Source: Geothermobacter hydrogeniphilus | GTDB lineage: Bacteria > Desulfobacterota > Desulfuromonadia > Desulfuromonadales > Geothermobacteraceae | DNA length: 64,000 bases | Assembly (NCBI RefSeq): GCF_002093115.1 | Contig: NZ_NAAD01000005.1 | Coordinates: forward strand, 91,942-155,941 | Direction of reading: 5' to 3' | In this document: one piece after another, positions 26,652 to 35,359 of the stretch | Layout of the letters: each line of letters starts with the position of its first letter | Numbering within the stretch: position 1 is the first letter of the stretch | The notes under the pieces: generated by a model | The model's database searches: none | What the model saw: only the letters and a program-made list of their open reading frames with translations | Told to the model about the DNA's origin: nothing | Position numbers and translations under genes: made by a program

Positions 26652-27503
26652 ATGAAAATCATTCGTTCCGTTTCCGAGATGCAGCAGCGCTGCCTGGCCG
26701 CCCGCGAGGCGGGGCAGCGGATTGCTTTCGTACCGACCATGGGCTGGCTGCACGAGGGGCACCTCTCACTGCTGCGTGAAGGGCGTGAGCGCGGGGATCT
26801 GCTGGTGCTGTCGATTTTCGTCAACCCGACCCAGTTCGGCCAGGGCGAGGATTTCGAAAGCTACCCGCGTGACCTGAGTCGTGACGCGGCGCTGGCCGAG
26901 GCGGTCGGCACCGACATCATTTTCGCTCCGGAGGCCGTCGACATGTACCCGCGCGGCTATGCCAGCTATGTCGATGTCGAGGGGCTGACCGAGGTTCTCT
27001 GCGGCGCCAGCCGCCCCGGCCATTTCCGCGGCGTGACCACCGTTGTCACCAAGCTGTTCACCATTGTGCAACCGCATATCGCCTTCTTCGGCCGGAAGGA
27101 TTTCCAGCAGCTGGCGGTTATCCGACGGATGACCCTTGATCTCAACCTCCCTGTCGAGGTGGTGGGGATGCCGATTATCCGCGAGGCGGACGGCCTGGCG
27201 ATGAGTTCCCGCAATGTCTATCTCTCTGACGACCAGCGGCGGCAGGCCCTGGTGCTCAGCCGTTCCATCGCCGAGGCGAAACGGCTGGCGGCTGGCGGCG
27301 AGAGAGATGTCGCCGCCATTCTCGCCGGCATCGAGGAGATGATCCGGGTTGAACCGGAAGCCCGTATCGACTATCTCCAGATTTGTCATCAATATACCCT
27401 GGCGCAGCAACAGCGGATTGACGCCGATTCGGTATTGCTGCTCGCCGTCTTTATCGGTGCAACCCGGCTGATTGACAACAGCCTGTTGCTGCCAGAAGGC
27501 TGA
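26652..27503 (+). CDS. panC: Pantoate-beta-alanine ligase
   Basis: PanC joins pantoate and beta-alanine with ATP to give pantothenate. The 283-residue sequence has the HIGH-like FVPTMGWLHEGHLSLLR, the VNPTQFGQGEDF segment, FFGRKDFQQLAVIRRM and the KMSKS-like MSSRN motif. The length is normal. The ATG at 26652 is fixed by homology but lacks a recognisable ribosome-binding site because heptad repeats run right up to it. Confidence 0.96.
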   Translation: MKIIRSVSEMQQRCLAAREAGQRIAFVPTMGWLHEGHLSLLREGRERGDLLVLSIFVNPTQFGQGEDFESYPRDLSRDAALAEAVGTDIIFAPEAVDMYPRGYASYVDVEGLTEVLCGASRPGHFRGVTTVVTKLFTIVQPHIAFFGRKDFQQLAVIRRMTLDLNLPVEVVGMPIIREADGLAMSSRNVYLSDDQRRQALVLSRSIAEAKRLAAGGERDVAAILAGIEEMIRVEPEARIDYLQICHQYTLAQQQRIDADSVLLLAVFIGATRLIDNSLLLPEG

Positions 27504-27540
27504 TTGCCGACGTTTCCGGCCCCCCTGGGAAAGACCCGCC

Positions 27541-29196
27541 ATGACCCCGCAAGAAACAGCCAAGGCCAACCTGGAGAACCTCTACCGCATCTTTACCATT
27601 CCCGAAGCCCCCGATTCGACCCTCGGGGCCATCGATCAGGCCATCTCCCGGGACGTTGCCGGTTTCCTGCAGGCGCATATTGTTGCCCTGGAGCGGAGCC
27701 TGGAGGATGTCGAAAGGGATTTCGCCGATCCGGCCATCCCCGAGGAGCCGACCTTCGTTTCCGAATATACCGAATTCATCAAGGAAAAGCTGGTTGCCCA
27801 TTCGGTCCATACCGCCGCCCCGGGTTTCGCCGGGCATATGACCTCGGCGCTGCCCTATTTCATGCTGCCGTTGTCGCGCATCATGACCGCGCTCAACCAG
27901 AACCTGGTCAAGGTCGAAACCTCCAAGGCCTTCACTCCCATGGAACGGCAGGTTCTGGCGATGCTGCACCGGCTGATTTATGCCGAGACGGATGATTTCT
28001 ACCGGCGGCGGATGCATGACAGTGTTCATGCCCTGGGTGCTTTCTGTTCCGGCGGCACGATCGCCAACATGACCGCGTTGTGGACCGCCCGCAACCTGCT
28101 GTGCGCTCCCGACGGTGATTTCGGCGGCATCGCCCGGGAAGGGTACGCCCGCGCCCTGGACCATCTCGGCTGCCGCGGACTGGCGGTCTTCGTTTCCCGC
28201 CGCGGGCATTATTCCCTGACCAAGGCGGTCGACCTGATCGGTCTCGGCAGCGACAACCTGGTCCGGGTCGATACCGATGCCGACAACCGCATCAATCTCA
28301 AGTCCCTGCGGCAGCAGATCGACCGGTTGCGTGACGAGGGAATCCGGCCGTTGGCCATCGTCGGCATCGCCGGCACCACCGAAACCGGCAACGTCGACTC
28401 CCTGGAAGGGCTGGCCGATATTGCCGGCGAGACGGGATGCCATTTTCATGTCGATGCCGCCTGGGGCGGGCCGACTCTCTTTTCCAGCCGCCATCGCCAC
28501 CTGCTGGCCGGCATCGAACGGGCTGACTCGGTGACTCTCGATGCTCACAAGCAGCTCTATGTTCCCATGGGGGCGGGGATGGTGCTGTTCAAAAATCCGG
28601 TCGCGCTGCGCGCCATCGAGCATCATGCCGCCTACATCCTGCGTGAGGGCTCCAAGGACCTGGGAAGCCATACCCTTGAGGGGTCACGGCCCGGCAAGGC
28701 GATGCTGGTTCATGCCGGGCTGTCGATCATCGGTCGCAAGGGCTATGAGCTGCTCATCGATCTCGGTATCGACCGGGCGCGGATGTTTGCCGGCAAGGTC
28801 CGCGACCATCGCGACTTCGAACTGATGACCGAGCCGGAGCTGAACATTCTCACTTATCGTTACCTGCCGGACTGGGCGCGGCGGCGGATGGAGTTTGCCG
28901 GGGTCGGGGTTCGGCAGGAAGCCAATTCGATTCTCGACCAGGTGATCCGACTGATTCAGAAATACCAGCGCGAGTCGGGCAAGACCTTCGTCTCCCGCAC
29001 CACTCTGCAGTCGGCCCGCTACGGGCAGCAGAATCTGACCGTTTTCCGGGTGGTGCTGGCCAATCCCCTGACAGACGAAAAGATTATCGATTCCATCCTG
29101 GAGGAACAGTGCCGGATCGCCTGCCGGGAAGAGATCCAGGATCTGCTGGATGCCCTGGGAGCGTTGCTCGAGGTCGACCCACGGGAGGAATCTTGA
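27541..29196 (+). CDS. panP: Pyridoxal-dependent aspartate 1-decarboxylase (PanP type)
   Basis: The 551-residue group II PLP decarboxylase resembles glutamate decarboxylases. It has GAFCSGGTIANMTALW, the aspartate of FHVDAAWGGP and the PLP lysine in LDAHKQLYVPMGAG. In its position after panC it fits PanP, which replaces the pyruvoyl enzyme PanD to make beta-alanine from aspartate. ATG 27541 gives a standard N-terminus, 37 bases past panC. The stop overlaps the start of the amidohydrolase gene. Confidence 0.88.
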   Translation: MTPQETAKANLENLYRIFTIPEAPDSTLGAIDQAISRDVAGFLQAHIVALERSLEDVERDFADPAIPEEPTFVSEYTEFIKEKLVAHSVHTAAPGFAGHMTSALPYFMLPLSRIMTALNQNLVKVETSKAFTPMERQVLAMLHRLIYAETDDFYRRRMHDSVHALGAFCSGGTIANMTALWTARNLLCAPDGDFGGIAREGYARALDHLGCRGLAVFVSRRGHYSLTKAVDLIGLGSDNLVRVDTDADNRINLKSLRQQIDRLRDEGIRPLAIVGIAGTTETGNVDSLEGLADIAGETGCHFHVDAAWGGPTLFSSRHRHLLAGIERADSVTLDAHKQLYVPMGAGMVLFKNPVALRAIEHHAAYILREGSKDLGSHTLEGSRPGKAMLVHAGLSIIGRKGYELLIDLGIDRARMFAGKVRDHRDFELMTEPELNILTYRYLPDWARRRMEFAGVGVRQEANSILDQVIRLIQKYQRESGKTFVSRTTLQSARYGQQNLTVFRVVLANPLTDEKIIDSILEEQCRIACREEIQDLLDALGALLEVDPREES

Positions 29197-30479
29197 ACCC
29201 CAACGCGGCCGGTGATTCCCGCATCTACACCGCCCGGTACCTGCTGCCGATCTCTTCCCCACCGGTGGCGGGAGGCGCGATGCTGGTGACGGGGGAACAG
29301 ATTGTCGCGGTCGGCCCTCTGAATGATCTCCGCGCCGCCGGCACCGCTGCCGAGGTGGTCGATTTCGGCGACAAGGTGTTGCTGCCGCCGCTGACCAACG
29401 CCCATACTCATCTTGAGTTGACCGATTTTCCGGCCTGGGCCGTCGAAGCGGGCGAGGACGAACTGACCGGCGCAGAAGATTTTGTTGACTGGGTACTGCG
29501 CCTGGTACGGGTCAAACGGGCCCGGCCGGCGGAAGACTTCATGCCTGCGATCCAACGCGGCCTGCGCCTCTGCCTGGAATCCGGCACCGGCGTCATCGGT
29601 GACATTCTTTCCTTTCATTCGGCGGTTGACGCCTACCGTCAATCGCCCCTGCTCGGCAGTGTTTTTTTTGAAACCCTGGGGCGTGACCCGCAGCTGTTCA
29701 GTTCGCTGTTGGAAAGGATCGGCAAACGCCTCGACCGTTCTCCCTCGTCCTGCCTGTCAGCCGCCGTATCGCCGCATGCGCCCTACACCGTCGCCGCTGA
29801 ACTGCTTCGCCGGGTTTTCTCTCTGGCCGCCGGCCACAGGTGCCCGGCCGCGATTCATCTCGCCGAATCGCCGGCCGAAAGCGAGCTGCTGCGCTCCGGG
29901 ACCGGTCCGCTGGTCGACAGGCTCTATCCCCGGGCCGGCTGGTCGCCGCCGGCGCCGCCGGAGTGCGGTCTGTCGCCGGTGGCCTGGCTGGAAGAGCAGG
30001 GCGGGCTGCGTCCCGATATCCTGCTGGTGCATGGCGTCCAGGTTGATGCCGGGGATGTCGTGCGGCTGAAGCGACACGGCTCCGGTGTGGTTCTCTGCCC
30101 GCGTTCCAACGAGAAACTGCGGGTCGGTCGCGCTCCGGTTGAACTCTACCGGCGGACGGGCATTCCGCTGGCGCTCGGGACTGACAGCCTGGCCTCCAAC
30201 GATTCTCTTTCCATGTGGGATGAGCTCGCCGCCGCGCGACGGATCTATGCCGATGCTCTCGACCCGGTCGATCTGCTGCGGGCGGCGACCCTCGGCGGGG
30301 CGCGGCTGCTCGGTGTCGATGCGCGTATCGGGACTCTTGAACCGGGGCGGGGAGCCCACTTCCAGGTGGTTGATCTGCCGCCTGCCGCCAATCCCTCCGA
30401 ACTGATCGAGGCACTGGTCGCCGAAGGCTGCCGACAACCGGTGTGGCAGCTCTACCTGCACGGTCGGCCGCAGCTGTAA
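29193..30479 (+). CDS. Amidohydrolase family protein (chlorohydrolase/deaminase type)
   Basis: The 428-residue protein has the metal-dependent hydrolase pattern: NAHTHLEL near residue 68, AAVSPHAPYT near 190, AIHLAESPAESE near 220 and the catalytic aspartate in LALGTDSLASNDSLSMWDEL near 328. This branch deaminates heterocycles such as guanine, S-adenosylhomocysteine or aminodeoxyfutalosine. The last is possible here because related anaerobes often make menaquinone by the futalosine route, but nothing local proves it. The start is TTG 29193, with GGGAGG five bases upstream and overlap with the panP stop. Confidence 0.8.
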   Translation: MNPNAAGDSRIYTARYLLPISSPPVAGGAMLVTGEQIVAVGPLNDLRAAGTAAEVVDFGDKVLLPPLTNAHTHLELTDFPAWAVEAGEDELTGAEDFVDWVLRLVRVKRARPAEDFMPAIQRGLRLCLESGTGVIGDILSFHSAVDAYRQSPLLGSVFFETLGRDPQLFSSLLERIGKRLDRSPSSCLSAAVSPHAPYTVAAELLRRVFSLAAGHRCPAAIHLAESPAESELLRSGTGPLVDRLYPRAGWSPPAPPECGLSPVAWLEEQGGLRPDILLVHGVQVDAGDVVRLKRHGSGVVLCPRSNEKLRVGRAPVELYRRTGIPLALGTDSLASNDSLSMWDELAAARRIYADALDPVDLLRAATLGGARLLGVDARIGTLEPGRGAHFQVVDLPPAANPSELIEALVAEGCRQPVWQLYLHGRPQL

Positions 30480-30562
30480 CCGACCTCCATTTTTCTCCCA
30501 CGAAACAGATGATTCAGGTATAATGCCGTCCGCCCTGCAAACCGGGCCATGGAGTCTGAACG

Positions 30563-31021
30563 ATGATGGAAGAAACCGGTACCGTGGTTGAACTGAGGCC
30601 CGGCGGCACGGCGATGGTTCTCTGCCGCAAGGGCAGCGCCTGCGGGCACTGCAGCGCCGCCGACAAGTGCGAGATGGGCCGCGATTCGGGGGAGCGCCTG
30701 GTCGAGACGCGCAACCAGGTGGGCGCGGACGTCGGTGATCAGGTCAGAATCAGTATCAGCAGCCGAACCTTCCTCAAGTCGTCCTTCCTGGTCTACATCG
30801 TCCCGCTGATCGTGCTGGTCATCGGTGCGGTTCTCGGCGGGCAGGTGTCGGCATGGATCGGCAAGGACCTTGACCCGAATCTGTTGTCCGCCGCCTTCGG
30901 TATTGCCGGGCTGGTGATCAGCCTGCTGGTCATCCGTGGTTATAATCGAAAACTTGAGCGTGAACGCTATCTGCCGCGCATTGTCGCCATTCTCGGCTCG
31001 GAACAGGATTATGGGCATTAA
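30563..31021 (+). CDS. RseC/MucC family membrane protein
   Basis: The 152-residue protein has the RseC pattern: a cysteine-rich N-terminal part ([18 protein letters not shown]), a small beta domain ([11 protein letters not shown]) and two membrane helices (residues about 75-97 and 107-127). Family members modulate the sigma-E response or the SoxR-reducing complex. Its end overlaps the smpB start by eleven bases. Confidence 0.85.
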   Translation: MMEETGTVVELRPGGTAMVLCRKGSACGHCSAADKCEMGRDSGERLVETRNQVGADVGDQVRISISSRTFLKSSFLVYIVPLIVLVIGAVLGGQVSAWIGKDLDPNLLSAAFGIAGLVISLLVIRGYNRKLERERYLPRIVAILGSEQDYGH

Positions 31022-31463
31022 GGTTGTCGCCAACAACAAGAAGGCCTTCCACGATTACTTCATCGAGGAAAAATATGAAGCCGGGCTGGTCCTGCAGGGC
31101 ACCGAGGTGAAATCGCTGCGCGAAGCGGCCGTCAATCTGCGCGACAGCTACTGCCGCATCCGCGGCGGGGAAATCTTTGTCGAAAACATGCACATCAGCC
31201 CCTACGATTTCGGCAACCGCGAGAACCATGATCCGTTGCGCAGCCGCAAGCTGCTGCTGCATGCCGAAGAGATCCGCAAGCTGACCAAGAAGGTCGAGGA
31301 GAAGGGGCTCTCGCTGGTCCCGACCCGGCTCTACTTCAAGGAAGGCCGCGCCAAGCTGGAGATCGGTGTCGCCAGGGGCAAGAAGCTGCACGACAAGCGC
31401 CAGACGCTCAGGCAGAAGCAGGATGCCCGCGAAATGGCCCGCGCCATGCGTGGAAGGCTGTAA
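31011..31463 (+). CDS. smpB: SsrA-binding protein
   Basis: SmpB binds tmRNA and brings it to stalled ribosomes for trans-translation. The 150-residue sequence has [37 protein letters not shown] and the basic C-terminal tail [14 protein letters not shown]. The tmRNA gene ssrA lies 211 bases downstream on the same strand, the common arrangement. ATG 31011 lies inside the end of the rseC-like gene. Confidence 0.96.
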   Translation: MGIKVVANNKKAFHDYFIEEKYEAGLVLQGTEVKSLREAAVNLRDSYCRIRGGEIFVENMHISPYDFGNRENHDPLRSRKLLLHAEEIRKLTKKVEEKGLSLVPTRLYFKEGRAKLEIGVARGKKLHDKRQTLRQKQDAREMARAMRGRL

Positions 31464-31654
31464 GATGTGAGATGGGCGCTGCGCTGATGTGAGTTGTTAA
31501 GGTCAGAGGTCTGCGCTTTGGATCTGACGAGTTATCGGTCACGGATCACGAGGCACTGGTGTTCGCTTTTTAAAAAAACTTGTGGCATAATGAATTAACC
31601 GTAGAAGCGTGAGATGTAAGATGTTTTACCTCAGCGAAGCGCCCATCTCACATC
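31464..31654. repeat. Inverted 24-bp repeat in the smpB-ssrA spacer
   Basis: GATGTGAGATGGGCGCTGCG plus CTGA at 31464-31487 recurs as reverse complement at 31631-31654 with one mismatch. Between them are short heptad-like units (GTGAGAT, GTAAGAT) and GTCACGGATCACG. It could form a long stem or be two copies of a dispersed repeat. A possible ssrA promoter with CATAAT near 31584 lies between the arms. Confidence 0.65.
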
Positions 31655-31674
31655 GACCATCTAACAGCATTTAA

Positions 31675-32027
31675 GGGGGTGACTCGGTTTCGACGGGGAT
31701 TGGAAGCTAAGGTCGCATGCCGGAGTGGGCTGGCTCCGTAAAAAAGCCCAACTCATACAAACGCCGATACTGACGTTCGTTACGCACTGGCCGCTTAATT
31801 AAGCGACCACGTTTCATGCTTTGTCGCCCATGCAGGGCATGAAACGTTAATTCAGTGGGCTAGTTTTCGCGGTTGCCTGTGACGCGGAGGCGAAATCCTA
31901 ACAGGCTCCCCCGAAGGGAATCCTGTTCGTGGGAGTTCCGAGGGTTAAGCCAATACACGAACTAAGCATGTAGAAGCCTTATGTGAAAGATTTTCGGACG
32001 CGGGTTCGATTCCCGCCACCTCCACCA
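31675..32027 (+). ncRNA. ssrA: Transfer-messenger RNA (tmRNA)
   Basis: The 353-base RNA starts with GGGGGTGACTCGGTTTCGAC and ends with the T-arm GGGTTCGATTCCCGCC and acceptor CACCTCC-A-CCA; the ends pair as a 7-bp acceptor stem with one G-U pair. The tag reading frame begins near GCC 31763 and gives ADTDVRYALAA before TAA at 31796-31798 (an AAC codon precedes it). tmRNA rescues stalled ribosomes and tags their products for proteolysis with SmpB, encoded just upstream. Its 3' end is the integration site of the element that follows. Confidence 0.97.
32008..32027 (+). other. attL: 3' end of ssrA
   Basis: The 20 bases GATTCCCGCCACCTCCACCA end the tmRNA gene and recur exactly at 37374-37393. This is the expected left attachment site of an element integrated by a tyrosine recombinase into the 3' end of ssrA, which stays intact. 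Confidence 0.93.
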
Positions 32028-32034
32028 GTGACGA

Positions 32035-32081
32035 CCCTCTGGAATCACAACTATCTGTGGTTTCAGGGGGTTTTCCTTTTT
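32035..32081 (+). terminator. Element-borne terminator after ssrA
   Basis: A 15-bp stem with three G-U pairs (32035-32049 with 32056-32070) and a six-base loop is followed by TTTTCCTTTTT. It begins eight bases after the tmRNA end, inside the integrated element, and so can end tmRNA transcription. Confidence 0.85.
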
Positions 32082-32116
32082 CTGTCAGTATCCTCCTGAA
32101 GTCCGGTCTGCAGGTT

Positions 32117-32135
32117 GTCCCAGAACTTTGCCACA
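32117..32135 (+). repeat. Candidate integrase arm site, left copy
   Basis: GTCCCAGAACTTTGCCACA occurs here, 90 bases inside attL and 27 bases before the integrase start, and again in the same orientation at 37286-37304, 70 bases inside attR. The paired positions suggest arm-type binding sites for the integrase. Confidence 0.65.
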
Positions 32136-32161
32136 AAGGCGGGAAGAAAGGACACCTCGAA

Positions 32162-33859
32162 ATGGCCCATGCGGCACACCTCTACAGGGTGGGGGAGACG
32201 TGGTATTTCAGGATCAGGTTCCCGGTCGACCTCAGACCCTTCTTCAAGAGAGACGAATTGAAAAGGACGCTCAGGACCAAGTCATTGACCTCAGCAAAAC
32301 GCCTCCTTAAAATCTGGAACGTCAAGACAGAGAAGGTATTCACGCTGATGAGGACAGGCATGTTGTCAGATGCTGAAATGAAGAGGCTGGTGGAAGGCTA
32401 TATCAAGCACACTCTGGCTGAACACGATACCGAGAGGCTGAAGAGAGAAGGTGCCAGGGTAGGGGACAGACACATCTCAGAGGACACCGTGTTGGAGACT
32501 GATGATGGACCTGTGAGGGTGTCGCAGAGAGCTTTGTTTGACCCAGAGGTGGAGCATGTCAAGGAAGAACTGGAGAAGAACCGGTTTGACTATGTGTCTC
32601 AGCGACTGGATGAGTTCCTGCGGAAGAACAATCTGAAGGTGGATAAAGGCTCGGTGCAGTATCTTCAGCTTTGTCGAGACATTGCCTTGGCTCACGTCAA
32701 TCAAATTCACCAGATAGACTGTCAGCGTGACATGGGGGACTTCAGTGACCCTTATTACCACCTCTCAGCCAGTCAAGAAGAAAGACAACCGTTTGGAGTT
32801 GAAGGCTCCCCAAGAGGCGTCTTGCTGTCGGAACTGATTGAGAAGTACATTAAGGAGAAATCTGCTCAGGAAAAGTGGACAGAAAAAAGCAAGGAACAGT
32901 GTGCAGAGCGTCTTGGATTGATGCTTGAAGTCATTGGTGACAGACCAGCAGGGAGTCTTACAAGGGACGATGTTGTTGACTGTCTGGAGAAGCTGAAGCG
33001 TATTCCACGTCACAGAAAAAAGAAGCCTGAGTATCGTGACAAGACTGTAAGACAGCTATTGTCTCTTAAGACAGTCCCTGACCCTCTTGGAGTCACTACA
33101 GTCAAGCATCACATGCAGTTGTTGAGTACGCTTCTCAGGTGGGCTGTGAAGGCTGGGCATCTGGATAGAAATGTTGCTGAAGGGCTTGTTCCGAAAGACA
33201 GCAGGTCGCCGGATGAACAACGAAAAGCGTTTACCAGAGAAAACCTTCAGAAGCTCTATGACTTGTTTATTGAGGCTCCTTGCAAGCTCACAAGTCATCT
33301 GTCGATAAACGAGGAAGAGAAGTGGATCCCTCTGATAGGCATGTTCTCAGGGATGAGGCTTGATGAGATATGCCAGCTTGACACGTCAGATGTAAGGCAG
33401 GTTGACGGTGTCTGGTGCTTTGATGTCAACAGGGAAGGCGATAAGAAGCTGAAAACGAAAGACAGCTCTGAACGTATGGTTCCTTTGCATCCCCATCTTA
33501 TCGAGCTTGGCTTCCTTGAATATCATAACAGGGTTGAGGCAAAGAAGTTGTTTCCCGGTCTTAAGAAGGGACGAGACGGGTATTCAGGTGCTTACAGTAA
33601 GAAGTTCAAAAGGATCAAGGACCGGTACATTACTGATGACCCTAAACAGGTTTTTCACTCCCTGAGACATGCCTTCGTTGACAACCTGAAGCAGGGAGGG
33701 GAGGTTGAGACCAAGATAGGTGAACTTGTAGGTCACAGTCAAAAAGATTCAGTGACGATGGGTCGATATGGCAAGCGATACAAGCCTCAGGTTCTCTTGG
33801 ACACCATCAGGAGGCTGGACTATGGTCTTGAGTTGAAAGCTCCTGAAGGTAAGGATTAG
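32162..33859 (+). CDS. Tyrosine-type site-specific integrase
   Basis: The 565-residue protein has the long N-terminal region of DUF6538-type integrases (MAHAAHLYRVGETWYFRIRF), a SAM-like core-binding region around residues 255-330 and a complete catalytic domain: Arg in GMFSGMRLDEICQL, HSLRHAF (HxxR), the second His in VGHSQKDS and the nucleophile Tyr in MGRYGKRY. It should integrate and excise the element at the ssrA 3' end. The frame is open from 32057, but ATG 32162 with AAAGGA upstream gives the normal start and leaves the arm site noncoding. Base composition is lower in GC than in the flanking core genes. Confidence 0.93.
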   Translation: MAHAAHLYRVGETWYFRIRFPVDLRPFFKRDELKRTLRTKSLTSAKRLLKIWNVKTEKVFTLMRTGMLSDAEMKRLVEGYIKHTLAEHDTERLKREGARVGDRHISEDTVLETDDGPVRVSQRALFDPEVEHVKEELEKNRFDYVSQRLDEFLRKNNLKVDKGSVQYLQLCRDIALAHVNQIHQIDCQRDMGDFSDPYYHLSASQEERQPFGVEGSPRGVLLSELIEKYIKEKSAQEKWTEKSKEQCAERLGLMLEVIGDRPAGSLTRDDVVDCLEKLKRIPRHRKKKPEYRDKTVRQLLSLKTVPDPLGVTTVKHHMQLLSTLLRWAVKAGHLDRNVAEGLVPKDSRSPDEQRKAFTRENLQKLYDLFIEAPCKLTSHLSINEEEKWIPLIGMFSGMRLDEICQLDTSDVRQVDGVWCFDVNREGDKKLKTKDSSERMVPLHPHLIELGFLEYHNRVEAKKLFPGLKKGRDGYSGAYSKKFKRIKDRYITDDPKQVFHSLRHAFVDNLKQGGEVETKIGELVGHSQKDSVTMGRYGKRYKPQVLLDTIRRLDYGLELKAPEGKD

Positions 33860-33915
33860 TCAATCTGTCATGACATGCCTCAACGATTAAAAAAAACTAT
33901 GAAAGTGGAAAAAAT

Positions 33916-33957
33916 AAGGCCACCAGCTTGAGGGGAGAAAGCTGTTTTTGTGGCCTT
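33916..33957 (+). repeat. Stem-loop element 1 of three in the ssrA island
   Basis: AAGGCCAC (33916-33923) pairs with GTGGCCTT (33950-33957), with an inner AGCTT/AAGCT pairing. The flanking sequence aligns with element 3 (34233-34276) over about 50 bases. It lies 57 bases after the integrase and may also terminate its transcript. Confidence 0.7.
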
Positions 33958-34005
33958 GGGTGGAGAAGAGTTGCGGGAAAGGTAGGTGGAGCATTTATGG
34001 TCAAT

Positions 34006-34040
34006 CTGGAGGCTGTCTGCTGAATAGACATGACCTCCAG
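34006..34040 (+). repeat. Stem-loop element 2 of three in the ssrA island
   Basis: CTGGAGG (34006-34012) pairs with CCTCCAG (34034-34040) around an inner GTCT/AGAC pairing. The arms resemble those of elements 1 and 3. Confidence 0.6.
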
Positions 34041-34232
34041 TGGGGAGTTTAGTGAAAGAAGACGGTGATCCATCTCAAGTCTTCACGGTCAGAAGACCTG
34101 TGGTACGGAAGACCGGGGTCATCACCACAGTTTTCTGTAAAGAGGGAGACATCATCTATAGTTCTCCTGACAGTGGTGACTGGAGAGATGATCATCCATT
34201 GTCCCCTTCCCATTCTCATCTGAGGAAAAAAG

Positions 34233-34276
34233 CCGGAGGCCACTAGCCAGGAGGAAAGCTTTAGTGTGACCTCCGG
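34233..34276 (+). repeat. Stem-loop element 3 of three in the ssrA island
   Basis: CCGGAGG plus CACTA (34233-34245) pairs with TAGTG plus CCTCCGG (34262-34276). Its GGAGGCCACTAGCCAG...AAAGCT order follows element 1, pointing to a diverged duplicate. No credible gene overlaps it. Confidence 0.65.
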
Positions 34277-34350
34277 TAGAGAACTTCAGTGATGAGATGA
34301 TAGGGAGGGATATGAAGGTGATGAATTATCAGTACCCACTTCAGAGACAA

Positions 34351-34391
34351 CCTAAGGTCTACCTATAGGGAATCCTAAGGTCTACCTATAG
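34351..34391 (+). repeat. Paired 18-bp direct repeat, iteron-like
   Basis: CCTAAGGTCTACCTATAG occurs twice (34351-34368 and 34374-34391), a 23-base period that contains the dyads CCTAAGG and CCTATAGG in the first copy. It sits in the noncoding middle of the ssrA element and could bind an element-encoded protein. Confidence 0.75.
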
Positions 34392-34496
34392 TATCTCTTT
34401 AGTAAACTTTCAATTTCACCCTCAGGGGGTCTCTTTCCCTCACCCCTATAATGTGTAGTTTCAAAACAACTTGTGATTTCAATAAGTTACACAGGG

Positions 34497-34694
34497 ATGA
34501 ATTTATTCTCAGATAACTTCAGTGAAACTGTAGTTTTCTCTTTAAAATCCAGTATTTACCCACCTGTCAGGCTTCTGAAGGAATTTCCTGTTGAAGACAC
34601 CTCCCATGAACTTCTTCAGTTCCTTCTGACGGAGGGACTCAAGGTGGAGTCTTGTCAAATTTGGCCTGTAAAAGGCGAACAGTTTCTGAAGTAG
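34497..34694 (+). CDS. Possible small protein in the ssrA element
   Basis: An open frame of 65 codons (MNLFSDNFSETVVFSLK...) starts at ATG 34497; GTG 34473 is an alternative. The composition looks protein-like (LLKEFPVEDTSHELLQFLL) but there is no good ribosome-binding site and I recognise no family. It may be chance. It is the only plausible reading frame in the 900 bases between the integrase and the recombinase gene. Confidence 0.25.
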   Translation: MNLFSDNFSETVVFSLKSSIYPPVRLLKEFPVEDTSHELLQFLLTEGLKVESCQIWPVKGEQFLK

Positions 34695-34765
34695 GCTTGG
34701 GGCCTTCCGCAAAGAGAAAACGCCTCAGAAGTCAAACACGGAGGCTCTATGGCCATTTTTGTTTG

Positions 34766-35323
34766 TCATGATGGTCTGTCTTTCAGGATCCTGTAGACGC
34801 TCGCTACGCCGATACCAAGTTCATCAGCGATGGCTTGTCTTGTGAGTCCCTTGTCTGCCAAATCATAGACCTCTTTGGCTTTTGCCCTGGCAGTAGGTTT
34901 TCTTCCTTTGTATCTTCCTTCTTCTTTGGCCTTGGCGATGCCTTCCGCCTGACGTTCGAGCATCATCTCTCGTTCAAACTCTGCAATGGCACCTAGCATG
35001 GTCAGCATCAGTTTTCCATTTGGGGTAGAGGTGTCAAGATTGTTGTTCAGGACTTTGAAAGTAACTCCTGTCTCCTTGAGCGTGTCTGTTATTTCCAGTA
35101 GGTGACGAGTGCTTCTTGCTATTCGATCCAGTTTGGTCACCACTACAGTATCTCCTTCACGGATATAGTCCAGCATTGACTGTAGTTGTTTCCTGTTACG
35201 TTTAACCCCTGTCACTTTCTCCTGAAAAATCTTGGTTGCTCCTGCTTCTTTGAGAGCCTGAAGCTGTACATCTAGTTTCTGACCTGTTGTGCTGACCCTT
35301 GCATACCCAATTACTTCACCCAT
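34766..35323 (-). CDS. Serine recombinase of the resolvase/invertase family
   Basis: The 185-residue protein is a complete small serine recombinase. The catalytic serine is in GYARVSTTGQ, the arginines are in VTKLDRIARSTRHL, the dimer helix is GAIAEFEREMMLERQAEGI and a C-terminal helix-turn-helix is present (TRQAIADELGIGVASVYRIL). It could resolve multimers of the excised element or invert a segment. ATG 35323 is preceded by AGGAGG at the right distance; an upstream in-frame ATG at 35350 is less likely. A cluster of GATAG/CTATC dyads lies immediately upstream and may be its res site. Confidence 0.93.
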   Translation of the reverse strand: MGEVIGYARVSTTGQKLDVQLQALKEAGATKIFQEKVTGVKRNRKQLQSMLDYIREGDTVVVTKLDRIARSTRHLLEITDTLKETGVTFKVLNNNLDTSTPNGKLMLTMLGAIAEFEREMMLERQAEGIAKAKEEGRYKGRKPTARAKAKEVYDLADKGLTRQAIADELGIGVASVYRILKDRPS

Positions 35324-35359
35324 TATCACGCCTCCTATCAATTGGTTCAAAGAAGATAC

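Noticed and set aside
32057..32161. N-terminal extension of the integrase
   Set aside because: The extra 35 codons run through the terminator T-tract and the candidate arm site; ATG 32162 gives the standard N-terminus.
34040..34246. 68-codon plus-strand frame in the ssrA element
   Set aside because: It overlaps stem-loop elements, lacks a ribosome-binding site and reads as low-information sequence.
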